DNA of 64,000 nt from Pseudomonas sp. GV071. GTDB lineage: Bacteria > Pseudomonadota > Gammaproteobacteria > Pseudomonadales > Pseudomonadaceae. The notes under the pieces were generated by a model. The model saw only the letters and a list, made by a program, of their open reading frames with translations, had not been told where the DNA came from and did no database searches. A program made the translations under genes and the position numbers. The stretch lies in NCBI RefSeq assembly GCF_003050835.1, contig NZ_QAOJ01000004.1, positions 310,001 through 374,000 on the forward strand, in the 5' to 3' direction. This document shows positions 39,011 through 51,105 of the stretch, one piece after another (the stretch's first letter is position 1; every line of letters begins with the position of its first letter).

Positions 39011-39928
39011 TTAAAAGTACCCCTGACGTTTCTTGTCTTCCATCGAACCGGCCTGGTCATGGTCGATAACACGACCCTGACGCTCGGAGGTTCTGGTCAG
39101 GAGCATTTCCTGAATGATGTCGGTCAAGCTGGTGGCAGTGGACTCCACCGCGCCAGTCAGTGGGTAGCAGCCGAGGGTACGGAAACGCACCATCTTCTTG
39201 TGAATGCTGGCTTTCTGTTCGTCCGACAGGTGCTCAAGAATGCGCTCGTCGTCGATCATGATCAGCGTGCCGTTCATTTCGATCACGTCGCGCTCGGCAG
39301 CGAAATACAACGGAACGATCGGGATGCCTTCCAGGTAGATGTACTGCCAGATGTCCAGCTCGGTCCAGTTGGACAGCGGGAACACGCGGATCGACTCGCC
39401 CTTGTTGACCTTGCCGTTGTACACGTTCCACAGCTCGGGGCGCTGGTTCTTCGGGTCCCAGCGGTGCTTGCTGTCGCGGAAGGAATACACGCGCTCTTTG
39501 GCCCGCGACTTCTCTTCGTCGCGACGCGCGCCACCGAAGGCAGCGTCAAAGCCGTGCTTGTCGAGTGCCTGCTTGAGGCCCTCGGTTTTCATGATATCGG
39601 TGTGCTTGGCGCTGCCGTGGGTGAACGGGTTGATGTTCTGCGCCACGCCGTCCGGGTTCACGTGAGTGATCAGGTCCAGGCCCAGGTCCGCCACCATCTT
39701 GTCGCGGAACGAATACATCTCCTGGAATTTCCAGCGGGTATCCACGTGCATCACCGGGAACGGCAATTTGCCTGGGAAAAACGCTTTGCGGGCTAGGTGC
39801 AGCATGACCGCGGAATCTTTACCGATGGAGTACAGCATCACCGGGTTATCAAACTCGGCGGCGACCTCGCGGATGATGTGGATGCTTTCCGCCTCCAACT
39901 GTTTCAGATGCGTCAATTTATCGAGCAT
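39011..39928 (-). CDS. cysD: CysD, sulfate adenylyltransferase small subunit
   Basis: 305 aa, the standard length. It is a PAPS-reductase-like PP-loop protein with SIGKDS at residues 34-39 and the motif [17 protein letters not shown]. It catalyses ATP + sulfate to APS, driven by GTP hydrolysis in CysN. The 147-nt region upstream (39929-40075) should hold the CysB-controlled promoter, but I could not place a specific site. Confidence 0.96.
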   Translation of the reverse strand: MLDKLTHLKQLEAESIHIIREVAAEFDNPVMLYSIGKDSAVMLHLARKAFFPGKLPFPVMHVDTRWKFQEMYSFRDKMVADLGLDLITHVNPDGVAQNINPFTHGSAKHTDIMKTEGLKQALDKHGFDAAFGGARRDEEKSRAKERVYSFRDSKHRWDPKNQRPELWNVYNGKVNKGESIRVFPLSNWTELDIWQYIYLEGIPIVPLYFAAERDVIEMNGTLIMIDDERILEHLSDEQKASIHKKMVRFRTLGCYPLTGAVESTATSLTDIIQEMLLTRTSERQGRVIDHDQAGSMEDKKRQGYF

Positions 39929-40075
39929 GGCTACTCACGGCTTTCTCACGAAGAGAGCGTTATTGGACGGCCTACGGGCCGTGGACGAGGGCGGCACTTT
40001 AGCACAGCACTCTATTCTATTCAGGCAGCTACTTAGACCTAAACGATCTAGTCATATGCCCACTAAACAGGGCCG

Positions 40076-40834
40076 CTACACCGGGTTAGGACAGTCAATA
40101 AACAGGTGCTCCAAGGCAAAGCGTTTGGCCAGGTATTCACCCAGCGCCTGCACCCCGTAACGTTCGGTGGCGTGGTGGCCGGCGGCGATAAAACTGATGT
40201 CGTTTTCCCGCGCGCTGTGCACGGTTTGCTCCGAGGCTTCGCCGGTCAGATAGAGGTCGACGCCGGCAGCGATGGCCTGGTCGATATAGCCCTGGCCACC
40301 GCCGGTGCACCAGCCGATGCGGCGGATCATCTGTGAGCCTTCTACTACTAGCGGCTCACGGTTGAGCACTTCCTGCACCCGACGGGCGAAGTCGCGGGCG
40401 CTCATGGGTTCGTCGAGCGAGCCGACCAGGCCGACCACTTTGGCGTTGTCCGGGTCCAGCGGACCTTCGACGGTGATGCCCAGTTGCTCGGCCAGTTGCA
40501 CGTTGTTGCCGACCTGCGGGTGCAGGTCCAGCGGCAGGTGGTAAGCGAGCAGACTGATGTCATTGTTCAGCAGGGTTTTCAGCCGGCGCTGTTTCATGCC
40601 GACCACGCAGGGGTTTTCGCCTTTCCAGAAGTAGCCGTGGTGCACCAGCACCACATCGGCGTCAGCTTCCACCGCCGCATCGAGCAGCGCCTGACTGGCG
40701 GTCACGCCGCTGACGATCCGCCGCACCTGGGGCCGCCCTTCCACTTGCAGGCCGTTGGGGCAGTAGTCGGCAATGCGCGCGGCGCCAAGAAAACGCTCGG
40801 CTTCTTCCAGCAAGGTGGTCAGGGCAATCGCCAT
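40076..40834 (-). CDS. Nif3/YbgI-like dinuclear metal-binding protein
   Basis: 252 aa from ATG 40834, preceded by GGGAGAG; the longer frame continues into the algW promoter region. Conserved NIF3 motifs are CPNGLQVEGRPQVRRIVSGVT, VLVHHGYFW (metal-binding His residues) and AAGHHATERYG. The family is annotated as GTP cyclohydrolase 1 type 2-like, but the cellular role is not settled. Divergent from algW. Confidence 0.88.
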   Translation of the reverse strand: MAIALTTLLEEAERFLGAARIADYCPNGLQVEGRPQVRRIVSGVTASQALLDAAVEADADVVLVHHGYFWKGENPCVVGMKQRRLKTLLNNDISLLAYHLPLDLHPQVGNNVQLAEQLGITVEGPLDPDNAKVVGLVGSLDEPMSARDFARRVQEVLNREPLVVEGSQMIRRIGWCTGGGQGYIDQAIAAGVDLYLTGEASEQTVHSARENDISFIAAGHHATERYGVQALGEYLAKRFALEHLFIDCPNPV

Positions 40835-40888
40835 AACATTTACTCTCCCGTACAAATCTAAGCTGCTTTTTATTGCCGCGACGGCCTC

Positions 40889-40894
40889 TATAAT
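40889..40894 (+). promoter_or_regulatory. Probable -10 element of algW
   Basis: A perfect TATAAT lies 52 nt before the algW start codon. No good -35 is found at 16-18 nt, so the call is tentative. Confidence 0.35.
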
Positions 40895-40946
40895 GGCCGC
40901 CACCTTAAGGGCCTGCCATGGCCCTCGCAACCCTCAGGATTTATCG

Positions 40947-42101
<1,155 letters not shown>

Positions 42102-42115
42102 CCCACTCGATTGAA

Positions 42116-42141
42116 CAAGGCGCCCATGCGGCGCCTTTTTT
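42116..42141 (+). terminator. Terminator of algW
   Basis: AAGGCGCC-4 nt-GGCGCCTT followed by TTTT, starting 15 nt after the stop. Confidence 0.9.
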
Positions 42142-42204
42142 GTGCCTGCGATTTGCCCACACACAAAGAGCAACAGATGACGCTGGCGTTTCTCCATGAT
42201 TAAA

Positions 42205-42221
42205 ATGTTATGTTATTACAT
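42205..42221. promoter_or_regulatory. Zur-type operator upstream of the TonB receptor
   Basis: ATGTTATGTTATTACAT agrees with the gammaproteobacterial Zur consensus ATGTTATAnTATAACAT at 14 of 16 fixed positions, and is flanked by A/T runs (AAA before, GTTT after). It ends 21 nt before the start codon, where a repressor would block transcription or its initiation. It does not resemble a Fur box. Confidence 0.68.
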
Positions 42222-42242
42222 GTTTTTTAATGGAGCCCGGAC

Positions 42243-44324
42243 ATGAAGTCACCTGCCCTCGCCTCACTTGCCGCCCTGACTGTCGGCCTGTTTGGCGCCC
42301 CCGCTTTTTCCCTGGAATTGGAAGAAACCACGATTTCTGCCGAACACGCTGACGAACGTGCGGACGGCCCGGTGCGTGGCTATCGCGCCAGCCGTTCAGC
42401 CACCGCCACCCGCACCGACACGGAAATTCGCGACACCCCGCAAAGCATCAACGTGGTGCCTGCCCAGGTGCTCACCGACCTCAACAGCACCCGCATCGAC
42501 CGCGCCCTGGATTTCGCCGGCGGCGTGTCGCGGCAGAACAACTTCGGCGGCCTGACGTTCCTGAACTACAGCGTGCGCGGTTTTACCACCGGCGAGCTGT
42601 ACCGCAACGGTTTTGCCTACAACCGCGGCAGCAATAGCGCGCCGGATACTGCCACCCTTGAGCGCATCGAAGTGCTCAAGGGCCCGGCCGCCAGTTTGTA
42701 TGGCCGTGGCGACCCCGGCGGCCTGGTCAATATCGTCAGCAAAAAGCCCCAGGCCGAGGCCTTTAACAGCCTGCAACTCAGCGCCGGCAGCTGGGACCGC
42801 TACCGCAGCGCGCTGGATGTGAACACCCCGCTCAATGCCGACGGCACCGTGCTGTCACGGGTGAATATGGCGGTGGAGGACAACCACAGCTTCCGCGACC
42901 ACGTGAGCAACCAGCGCCAGCTGGTCAGCCCATCGCTGTCCTGGCAACTGAGCCCGGACACCTTCCTCTCGATCGACAGCGAATTCAGTCGCAGCGAATC
43001 GGTGTTCGACCGCGGCATTCCCGCCGTCAACGGCGAACTGGGCTCAGTGCCACGCTCCACCTACCTGGGCGAACCCAATGACGGCAAGATCCGCAACGAC
43101 AACCAACTGCTGCAGATCAGCCTCGAGCATTACCTCAACGACAACTGGAAAACCCGCCTGGCCAGCCATTACAGCCAGGGCACGCTAAAAGGCGACAGCT
43201 CGGAAACCCAGCGCCTGGTCGGCGAGCAGGTGTCGCGCTTCTACCGTCAGCGCGATTTCGAGTGGAACGACAGCATCACCCAGGCCGAACTGCACGGCAC
43301 CTTCGAGCTGGCCGGCTGGGAGCATCAAGTTCTCACCGGGTTGGAGTACGAGAACTACCGCAACAGTCAGAAGTACCCGCAAAGCCTGACGTCGCTCGGC
43401 TATGGCCTGGACATCTACCACCCGGTGTACGGCCAGCCAAAACCGGCGCTGGCGAACAAGAACGACTTCTTCGAGCACACCGAAAGCTACGCCCTCAATC
43501 TGCAGGACCAGATCGTCTTCAACGAACGCTGGCGCGGCCTGCTCGGCGTGCGTCTGGAGCGCATCGAACAGCACGCCCTGAACCGCACGACCGGCGTCGA
43601 CAATCAGCAGCAAAAGGACGTCGCTACCCCGCGCCTGGGTGCGCTCTACCAACTCACCCCGCAGGTCGGCGTATTCGCCAACGCCTCCACCTCGTTCAAG
43701 CCCAACAGCATCGGCACCCAGGGCCAGGTGTACAAACCGGAGAAAGGCCTGGGCTACGAGACCGGCCTCAAGCTTGATCTGCTCGATGGCCGCCTCGGCG
43801 GCACCGTGGCGCTGTTCCATATCGACAAGGAAAACGTGCTCACCACGGACGCCAACGGCGACAGCATTGCCGCCGGTAAAGCCCGCAGCCGGGGCCTGGA
43901 CCTGCAGTTCGCTGGCCAGCTCAGCGACGCCGTGCGGGTGATCGGCGCCTACGCCTATATCGACGCCGAAGTCACCCAAGACAACGTCATCAAAGAAGGC
44001 AGCGACCTGCTCGGCATCGCCCGCAACAGCGCCAGCCTGATGGCCGTGTATGAATTTCAGAACGGTGAGCTGCGTGGCTCGGACATCGGCATCGCCGGCA
44101 ACTACGTGGGCGACCGCTCGGGCCAGACCGGCACCGCGTTCGAGTTGCCGGCCTACAGCACCGTCGACCTGCTCGCCCATTACAAAGCCAGCGAGCAGCT
44201 CAGCGTCGGCCTCAACCTCAACAACCTGTTCGACCGCAAATACTACGAGCGCGCCTACAACAGCACCTGGGTGCTGCCCGGCGAGCCGCGCAACCTCAGC
44301 GTCAGCCTGACCCTCTCCCTCTGA
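42243..44324 (+). CDS. TonB-dependent receptor, FhuA/FoxA-like, probably metal-responsive
   Basis: 693 aa with GGAG 7 nt before the ATG. A signal peptide (cleavage near PAFSLELE) and TonB-box-like LEETTIS precede the plug (about 45-165: DTEIRDTPQSINVVPAQVL, VRGFTTGELYRNGFAYNRG, EVLKGPAASLYGRGDPGGLVNIVSKKP) and the barrel. The C-terminus is SVSLTLSL, without the usual final aromatic residue. By sequence it looks like a siderophore receptor, but the Zur-like operator and the DUF4198 partner point to zinc or another metal complex. It lies between algW and hisC. Confidence 0.85.
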   Translation: MKSPALASLAALTVGLFGAPAFSLELEETTISAEHADERADGPVRGYRASRSATATRTDTEIRDTPQSINVVPAQVLTDLNSTRIDRALDFAGGVSRQNNFGGLTFLNYSVRGFTTGELYRNGFAYNRGSNSAPDTATLERIEVLKGPAASLYGRGDPGGLVNIVSKKPQAEAFNSLQLSAGSWDRYRSALDVNTPLNADGTVLSRVNMAVEDNHSFRDHVSNQRQLVSPSLSWQLSPDTFLSIDSEFSRSESVFDRGIPAVNGELGSVPRSTYLGEPNDGKIRNDNQLLQISLEHYLNDNWKTRLASHYSQGTLKGDSSETQRLVGEQVSRFYRQRDFEWNDSITQAELHGTFELAGWEHQVLTGLEYENYRNSQKYPQSLTSLGYGLDIYHPVYGQPKPALANKNDFFEHTESYALNLQDQIVFNERWRGLLGVRLERIEQHALNRTTGVDNQQQKDVATPRLGALYQLTPQVGVFANASTSFKPNSIGTQGQVYKPEKGLGYETGLKLDLLDGRLGGTVALFHIDKENVLTTDANGDSIAAGKARSRGLDLQFAGQLSDAVRVIGAYAYIDAEVTQDNVIKEGSDLLGIARNSASLMAVYEFQNGELRGSDIGIAGNYVGDRSGQTGTAFELPAYSTVDLLAHYKASEQLSVGLNLNNLFDRKYYERAYNSTWVLPGEPRNLSVSLTLSL

Positions 44325-44347
44325 AACCCACTCACCAAGGAAGAACC

Positions 44348-45064
44348 ATGCCCAAACTTCACCTGCTGCTGATCGCCGCCCTGTTCACCCTGGAAGTGCA
44401 GGCCCATGGCCTGTGGACCGAACAACGCCGCGGCAATATCGAGGTTGTGTACGGCCACGGCGCCGAAGACGACGCCTTCAAGGCCGCGAAAGTCAGCAAC
44501 GCCTGGGCGTTCGATACTCAGGGCCAGCCCATCACCGTCAACATCGAACGCCTCGACGACCACGCCCGCCTGCACCCGGCGAGCGCACCCGCCAGTCTGG
44601 CGGTGGCCCTCGATAACGGCGCCTGGTCGCAAACGCCGGACAACAAGTGGATCAACCAGGGTCGCTCGCAGGTACCGAATGCCGTGCATGCCCTGCACAC
44701 CTGGAAATACAGCCTGGCCATCTATAAGGAAGGTGCCCGCTTGCCAGACCTCAGCATGCTCAAGTTGCTGATCAAGCCGTTGCAGGACCCGCTGCAAGTC
44801 GGCCCGGGCAAACCGCTGCGGGTACAGGTGCTGCTGGACGGCAAACCGGTCTCCGGCCTCAAGCTGATCGGCGATTACCGCAGCGCACCGTCTACCGTCA
44901 GCGCCACCACCGATAGCAATGGTGAGGCGCAGGTGGTGGTGCGTAATGAAGGGCTGAACATCATCGCTGCCGAGACCAGTGTGCCGGTGAGTGATGATGC
45001 AGATATCGATGAGCGCGGGTTGTTTACTTCGCTGAGTTTTATTGGCAGCAGCCACGAGGAATAA
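44348..45064 (+). CDS. DUF4198-type periplasmic metal-associated protein
   Basis: 238 aa, 23 nt after the receptor gene and surely co-transcribed (AAGGAAG site). A signal peptide ends VQA, so the mature protein would begin HGLWTEQRRG, placing a His at the N-terminus, as in many DUF4198 proteins. Further His residues follow (VYGHGAEDD). The C-terminal part is an Ig-like beta-sandwich (PGKPLRVQVLLDGKPVSGLKLIGDY). The family is often found beside nickel, cobalt or zinc uptake genes. Probable role: periplasmic metal binding or hand-over. Confidence 0.78.
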   Translation: MPKLHLLLIAALFTLEVQAHGLWTEQRRGNIEVVYGHGAEDDAFKAAKVSNAWAFDTQGQPITVNIERLDDHARLHPASAPASLAVALDNGAWSQTPDNKWINQGRSQVPNAVHALHTWKYSLAIYKEGARLPDLSMLKLLIKPLQDPLQVGPGKPLRVQVLLDGKPVSGLKLIGDYRSAPSTVSATTDSNGEAQVVVRNEGLNIIAAETSVPVSDDADIDERGLFTSLSFIGSSHEE

Positions 45065-45083
45065 TCCCGGGCCATCCCCACCT

Positions 45084-45147
45084 GTAGGAGCGGCTTCAGC
45101 CGCGATGCTCTTAACATCAAAAGCATCGCGGCTGAAGCCGCTCCTAC
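45084..45147. repeat. REP-like palindrome, GCTCCTAC class
   Basis: GTAGGAGCGGCTTCAGCCGC and its perfect inverse flank a short spacer. It lies between the convergent DUF4198 gene and hisC and may terminate both. Confidence 0.88.
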
Positions 45148-45172
45148 CGGGGCTTTTTTATTCAGGCAAAGA

Positions 45173-46225
45173 TCACAGCTGCTTCAGTGCATCCACCAAC
45201 GCCTGGTTCTGCTCCGGATTACCGATGGTAATCCGCAGGAACTGCGCGATACGCGGCTTGTTGAAGTGGCGCACGATCACGCTTTGCTCACGCAGGCCGG
45301 CGGCCAGCGTCGCCGCATCTTTGCCCGGGTGGCGGGCAAAGATGAAGTTGGCGCCCGACGGCAGCACCTCAAAACCCAGTGCGGTCATCTCGGCCACCAG
45401 CTTCTCGCGACTGTCGATCACGGCCTGGCAGGTTTGCTGGAAGTACGCTTTGTCTTCGAAGGCAGCGGCGGCGCCAGCAATCGCGGCGCGGTCCAGCGGG
45501 TAGGAGTTGAAGCTGTTCTTGATCCGCTCAAGCGCCTCGATCAGGTCCGGATGGCCGACCGCAAAACCCACGCGCAGGCCGGCCAGCGAACGGGATTTGG
45601 ACAAGGTCTGGCACACCAGCAGGTTCGGATAACGATCCACCAGGCCGATGGCCGTCTCGCCGCCAAAGTCGATATAGGCTTCGTCCACCAGCACCACGCT
45701 ATCAGGGTTGGCCTGCAGGATCTGCTCAATGGCCTCCAGCGCCAGCACGCAGCCAGTCGGCGCGTTGGGGTTGGGGAAAATGATGCCGCCGTTGGGTTTG
45801 GCGTAATCCTGCGGGCGAATCTGGAACTGCTCATCCAGCGGCACCGCGTCGAATGGGATGCCGTACAGGCCGCAGTACACCGGGTAGAAGCTGTAGCTGA
45901 TATCCGGGAACAGCAGCGGTTTGCCGTGTTGGAACAGGCCGTGGAAGGCGTGGGCCAGTACCTCGTCCGAACCGTTGCCTACGAACACCTGGGCCGGCTG
46001 CACGCCGTAGTACTCGGCCACCGCGTTCTTCAGGCGCTCGCCGTTGGGGTCCGGGTACAGACGCAGGTTGTCGTTGAGCTCGGCCTGCATCGCGGCAATC
46101 GCCTTGGGCGACGGGCCATAAGGGTTTTCGTTGGTGTTGAGCTTGACCAGATTGTTCAACTTGGGCTGCTCGCCGGGTACGTAAGGCACCAGGTCTTTGA
46201 CGAAGGGGCTCCAAAATTTGCTCAT
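45173..46225 (-). CDS. hisC: HisC, histidinol-phosphate aminotransferase
   Basis: 350 aa; start supported by GAGGAGAG upstream. It is a class I/II PLP aminotransferase with Lys210 in [15 protein letters not shown] as the Schiff-base residue. The motif [13 protein letters not shown] is typical of HisC. It converts imidazole-acetol phosphate to histidinol phosphate. It is the last gene of the ibaG-murA-hisG-hisD-hisC series. Confidence 0.94.
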   Translation of the reverse strand: MSKFWSPFVKDLVPYVPGEQPKLNNLVKLNTNENPYGPSPKAIAAMQAELNDNLRLYPDPNGERLKNAVAEYYGVQPAQVFVGNGSDEVLAHAFHGLFQHGKPLLFPDISYSFYPVYCGLYGIPFDAVPLDEQFQIRPQDYAKPNGGIIFPNPNAPTGCVLALEAIEQILQANPDSVVLVDEAYIDFGGETAIGLVDRYPNLLVCQTLSKSRSLAGLRVGFAVGHPDLIEALERIKNSFNSYPLDRAAIAGAAAAFEDKAYFQQTCQAVIDSREKLVAEMTALGFEVLPSGANFIFARHPGKDAATLAAGLREQSVIVRHFNKPRIAQFLRITIGNPEQNQALVDALKQL

Positions 46226-46259
46226 TGCCCTTCTCTCCTCGAATACGTGGGTGTTCCAT

Positions 46260-46279
46260 CGGCCGCGGATGCGCGGCCG
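46260..46279 (-). other. Intercistronic hairpin between hisD and hisC
   Basis: CGGCCGCG-GATG-CGCGGCCG is a perfect 8-bp stem lying 5 nt past the hisD stop. No U-run follows on the minus strand, so it is more like an mRNA-stabilising element than a terminator. Confidence 0.6.
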
Positions 46280-46284
46280 GTCAC

Positions 46285-47595
46285 TTAGTTTTTGATGCGG
46301 TATTCGGCGCTGCGGGCGTGGGCGGTCAGCGACTCGCCACGGGCCAGCACCGAGGCACTTTTACCCAGCTCCGATGCACCGTCGGCCGAGCAATGAATGA
46401 TCGACGAACGTTTCTGGAAGTCGTACACGCCCAGTGGCGAGGAAAACCGCGCGGTGCCGGAGGTTGGCAGCACGTGGTTCGGCCCGGCGCAGTAGTCGCC
46501 CAGGGCTTCGGCGGTGTAGCGGCCCATAAAGATCGCGCCCGCGTGGCGAATCTGTGGCAGCCAGGCGTCCGGGTCAGCCACCGACAATTCCAAGTGTTCC
46601 GGAGCGATGCGGTTGGCGACGTCGATGGCCTGCTGCATGTCCTTGACCAGAATCAGCGCGCCACGGGTTTCCATCGAGGTGCGGATAATCGCTTCGCGCT
46701 CCATGGTCGGCAGCAGCTTGGAGATGCTGGCAGCCACCTTGTCGAGGAACTCGGCGTCCGGGCTGAGCAGAATCGACTGGGCGTCTTCGTCGTGCTCGGC
46801 CTGGGAGAACAGGTCCATGGCGATCCAGTCCGGGTCGGTCTGGCCATCACATACCACCAAGATCTCCGAGGGGCCCGCGATCATGTCGATGCCGACTTTG
46901 CCAAACACATGGCGCTTGGCGGTAGCGACATAGATGTTGCCGGGGCCGACGATCTTGTCCACCAGCGGCATGCTTTCGGTGCCATAGGCCAGGGCGGCTA
47001 CGGCCTGGGCACCACCAATGGTGAACACCCGGTCGACGCCGGCGATGCAGGCCGCGGCCAGGACGATTTCATTGATTTCGCCACGCGGGGTCGGCACCAC
47101 CATGACCACTTCCGGCACGCCGGCGACCTTGGCCGGAATGGCGTTCATCAGTACCGACGACGGGTACGACGCCTTGCCGCCAGGCACGTACAGACCGGCG
47201 CGATCCAGCGGCGTGACCTTCTGGCCCAGCACGGTGCCGTCGGCCTCGGTATAGGTCCAGGAATCCTGTTTCTGTTTTTCGTGGTAGCTGCGCACCCGCT
47301 CGGCCGCTACTTCAAGGGCGTCGCGTTGGGCCGGGGTGATGCGGGTCAAGGCCAGTTCCAGGCGCTCACGCGGCAGGATCAGGTCGGCCATGCTTTTGAC
47401 GGTCAGGCCATCGAAACGCTGGGTGTATTCCACCAGGGCCGCGTCGCCACGCTCACGGACGTTCTTGATGATGTCCAGTACGCGCTCGTTGACGCCGTCG
47501 TCCGACACGCTTTCCCAGCTCAGCAGATGATCCAGATGCTTGGCAAAGTCCTGGTCAGCGGCATTGAGTCGGCGGATGGCGATAGGAGCAGTCAT
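46285..47595 (-). CDS. hisD: HisD, histidinol dehydrogenase
   Basis: 436 aa from ATG 47595 (GAGG 6 nt upstream); a 13-residue longer frame is rejected. Family motifs are present: [35 protein letters not shown] and APEHLE, which supply the zinc and catalytic residues. It oxidises histidinol to histidine in two NAD-dependent steps. Confidence 0.95.
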   Translation of the reverse strand: MTAPIAIRRLNAADQDFAKHLDHLLSWESVSDDGVNERVLDIIKNVRERGDAALVEYTQRFDGLTVKSMADLILPRERLELALTRITPAQRDALEVAAERVRSYHEKQKQDSWTYTEADGTVLGQKVTPLDRAGLYVPGGKASYPSSVLMNAIPAKVAGVPEVVMVVPTPRGEINEIVLAAACIAGVDRVFTIGGAQAVAALAYGTESMPLVDKIVGPGNIYVATAKRHVFGKVGIDMIAGPSEILVVCDGQTDPDWIAMDLFSQAEHDEDAQSILLSPDAEFLDKVAASISKLLPTMEREAIIRTSMETRGALILVKDMQQAIDVANRIAPEHLELSVADPDAWLPQIRHAGAIFMGRYTAEALGDYCAGPNHVLPTSGTARFSSPLGVYDFQKRSSIIHCSADGASELGKSASVLARGESLTAHARSAEYRIKN

Positions 47596-47632
47596 AACGG
47601 GCCTCGTGATAGTCATGGACATTCGGAACGGC

Positions 47633-47649
47633 AAAGCCCCTTGGGCTTT
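47633..47649 (-). other. Intercistronic hairpin between hisG and hisD
   Basis: AAAGCCC-3 nt-GGGCTTT stem in the 163-nt gap. No U-run follows, so it is probably not a full terminator. Confidence 0.5.
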
Positions 47650-47758
47650 ACCGGTTCTCGAGCGTCGCTAGGCTACCAAGCCAACCCTGTGGACGCCCGA
47701 GAAAAAATGGCTATGACAGAGATAGGCAGGCGTGACCGATGGTCACGCACAATGAGGT

Positions 47759-48394
47759 TTAGCCTCGATGGTTCGCTTCCACTGCGTCGCGCAGGGTATC
47801 GATCAAGGCCTGGATGCGCTTGTGCTGCATCTTCATCGAGGCTTTGTTGACGATCAGGCGGGAGCTGATGTGGGCGATCAGCTCCTGGGCTTCCAGACCA
47901 TTAGCCTTGAGGGTGTTACCGGTGTCGACGACGTCGATGATCTTGTCGGCCAGGCCAACCAGCGGTGCCAGCTCCATGGAACCGTAGAGTTTGATCACTT
48001 CTACCTGACGTCCCTGTTCGGCGTAGTAACGCTTGGCCACGTTGACGAACTTGGTGGCAACCCGCAGGCGGCCTTTGGGCTCCGGCACACCTACGGCGCC
48101 AGCGGTCATCAGTTTGCAGCGAGCAATTTGCAGGTCCAGAGGCTCGTACAGGCCCTGGCCACCGTATTCCAGCAGCACGTCTTTGCCCGCCACACCGAGG
48201 TCGGCCGCGCCGTGTTCGACATAGGTCGGCACGTCGGTGGCGCGCACGATCAGCAAACGCACGTCGTCCTGGGTGGTGGGGATGATCAGCTTGCGGCTTT
48301 TGTCCGGGTTTTCAGTCGGCACGATCCCCGCCTTGGCCAGCAATGGCAGGGTGTCGTCAAGAATGCGGCCTTTGGATAAGGCGATGGTCAACAT
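47759..48394 (-). CDS. hisG: HisG, ATP phosphoribosyltransferase catalytic subunit, short form
   Basis: 211 aa, the short HisG_S form that lacks the C-terminal regulatory domain. In known systems such enzymes need the HisZ subunit, which is not in this window. The motifs are [25 protein letters not shown] and [14 protein letters not shown] (PRPP-binding). It catalyses the first committed step of histidine synthesis. Confidence 0.94.
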   Translation of the reverse strand: MLTIALSKGRILDDTLPLLAKAGIVPTENPDKSRKLIIPTTQDDVRLLIVRATDVPTYVEHGAADLGVAGKDVLLEYGGQGLYEPLDLQIARCKLMTAGAVGVPEPKGRLRVATKFVNVAKRYYAEQGRQVEVIKLYGSMELAPLVGLADKIIDVVDTGNTLKANGLEAQELIAHISSRLIVNKASMKMQHKRIQALIDTLRDAVEANHRG

Positions 48395-48435
48395 GGCGCG
48401 ATGTGTCCTTAAAACCTGGTTTCCAGCGGTGGCGT

Positions 48436-48464
48436 GGCCTGCCCGGCAAACTGCCGGGCAGGCC
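48436..48464 (-). other. Strong 12-bp hairpin between murA and hisG
   Basis: GGCCTGCCCGGC-5 nt-GCCGGGCAGGCC is a perfect stem located 8 nt past the murA stop. No U-tract follows on the minus strand. Confidence 0.7.
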
Positions 48465-48472
48465 TGACCGTA

Positions 48473-50001
<1,529 letters not shown>

Positions 50002-50047
50002 GCTAAACCTCGATCGGCGCCCTACGCGCGCGGGTCGGCCATGATAC

Positions 50048-50098
50048 AAAAAAGCCCTCCGCCTGCGAACCCCGGAATGCGGAACACTGACAGAGGGC
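50048..50098 (-). terminator. Terminator of the mla operon
   Basis: On the minus strand GCCCTC...GAGGGC with a long inner loop is followed by TTTTTT. It separates mlaB from ibaG. Confidence 0.65.
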
Positions 50099-50136
50099 CT
50101 ACGATTTTTCCTGGCTGGCGCTTGAAAGCGGCAGCT

Positions 50137-50448
50137 TTACGCCTGTAACGGCAAAATTTCCAACAAACCCGACACTTCGGCAATCTGCCGCATTTCCACT
50201 GGCAGCGCACGCACCGACAGGGTTTTGCCCGCCTGCTGGGCCACGCGCATGTAGGCCAACAGCAGCGACAGGCCAACACTGCTGGAGTGCTCGACCGCGG
50301 TGCAGTCGACTACCACCGTGGTAGCGCTGCTCGCGCGAATCAGCTTCTCGCCTTCATCACGCAGGGCGGCACCGGTACGAAAATCCAGCACGCCGACCAA
50401 CTGCAAGACACCGTCAGCCTGTTGGCGAACCACGCTATCAGTCGTCAT
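50137..50448 (-). CDS. mlaB: MlaB, STAS-domain subunit of the Mla ABC complex
   Basis: 103 aa from ATG 50448, overlapping the mlaC end by 11 nt. The STAS fold is recognisable (VVDCTAVEHSSSVGLSLLLAYMRVAQQAG). MlaB binds the ATPase MlaF and stabilises the MlaFEDB complex in the cytoplasm. It is the last gene of the mla operon and is followed by a terminator. Confidence 0.9.
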   Translation of the reverse strand: MTTDSVVRQQADGVLQLVGVLDFRTGAALRDEGEKLIRASSATTVVVDCTAVEHSSSVGLSLLLAYMRVAQQAGKTLSVRALPVEMRQIAEVSGLLEILPLQA

Positions 50449-51094
50449 GACCCGCAGCCTTCTGCCCTTCGTCGGTGTTCTTGGCGTTGGCGACAACCTG
50501 GGCCCAGCCGTCGATGGTCTTGTCCAGGTCGTTGCCATTTTTCTGCATGGCGTCGGCGAACTGGTCACGGAACAGCTTGCCGATGTTGATGCCGTTGATG
50601 GTGACGTTACGCAGCATCCACTCGCCGTTGACCAGGGTCATGGTGTAGTTGACCGGGTACACGGTGCCTTTGGTGTCACGCACTTCCATATTGACGCTGG
50701 TGCGGTCCGGGTCGGACTGCTTGCCATTGCTCGGCAGCACGCGGATGTCCTGATTGTTGTACTCCAGCAAGGCGTTGCCGTAGAACTCCATCAGGCTGCG
50801 TTTGAAGTTTTCTTCGAAACGTTTCATCTGCGCCGGGGTGGCGTTGCGCGAATATTTGACCGTCATGATGCTGCGCGAAATGCCGTCAGCGTCCACGACC
50901 GGGCCGATGATGCGGTTCAGCGAGTCGTAGAACTTCTGCGGGTCGGCCTTATAGGCATCCTTGTTTGCCTTGAGGTCGCTCAACAGTTCGTCAGTGGTTT
51001 TCTGCACGATTTCCTGAGCGGCTGGACCGGCGCTGGCAACCAGAGGAAAAACCGCCAACAACACCAGCAAACTGCGACGCAGAGCGCTAAACAT
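50438..51094 (-). CDS. mlaC: MlaC, periplasmic phospholipid shuttle
   Basis: 218 aa from ATG 51094 (GAGG 9 nt upstream); a GTG at 51109 that overlaps the mlaD stop is the alternative. The signal peptide is SLLVLLAVFPLVASAGPAAQE. The family motifs are present (YKADPQKFYDSLNRIIGPVVD, FKRSLMEFYGNALLEY). It carries phospholipid between the outer-membrane MlaA and MlaD. Confidence 0.93.
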   Translation of the reverse strand: MFSALRRSLLVLLAVFPLVASAGPAAQEIVQKTTDELLSDLKANKDAYKADPQKFYDSLNRIIGPVVDADGISRSIMTVKYSRNATPAQMKRFEENFKRSLMEFYGNALLEYNNQDIRVLPSNGKQSDPDRTSVNMEVRDTKGTVYPVNYTMTLVNGEWMLRNVTINGINIGKLFRDQFADAMQKNGNDLDKTIDGWAQVVANAKNTDEGQKAAGHDD

Positions 51095-51105
51095 GCCTGT
51101 ATTCC

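Noticed and set aside
37069..39069. 666-codon plus-strand frame opposite cysNC
   Set aside because: Antisense shadow of a complete, motif-bearing gene.
42205..42221. Fur box upstream of the TonB receptor
   Set aside because: The core ATGTTAT...ATTACAT fits Zur, not the GATAATGATAATCATTATC pattern of Fur.
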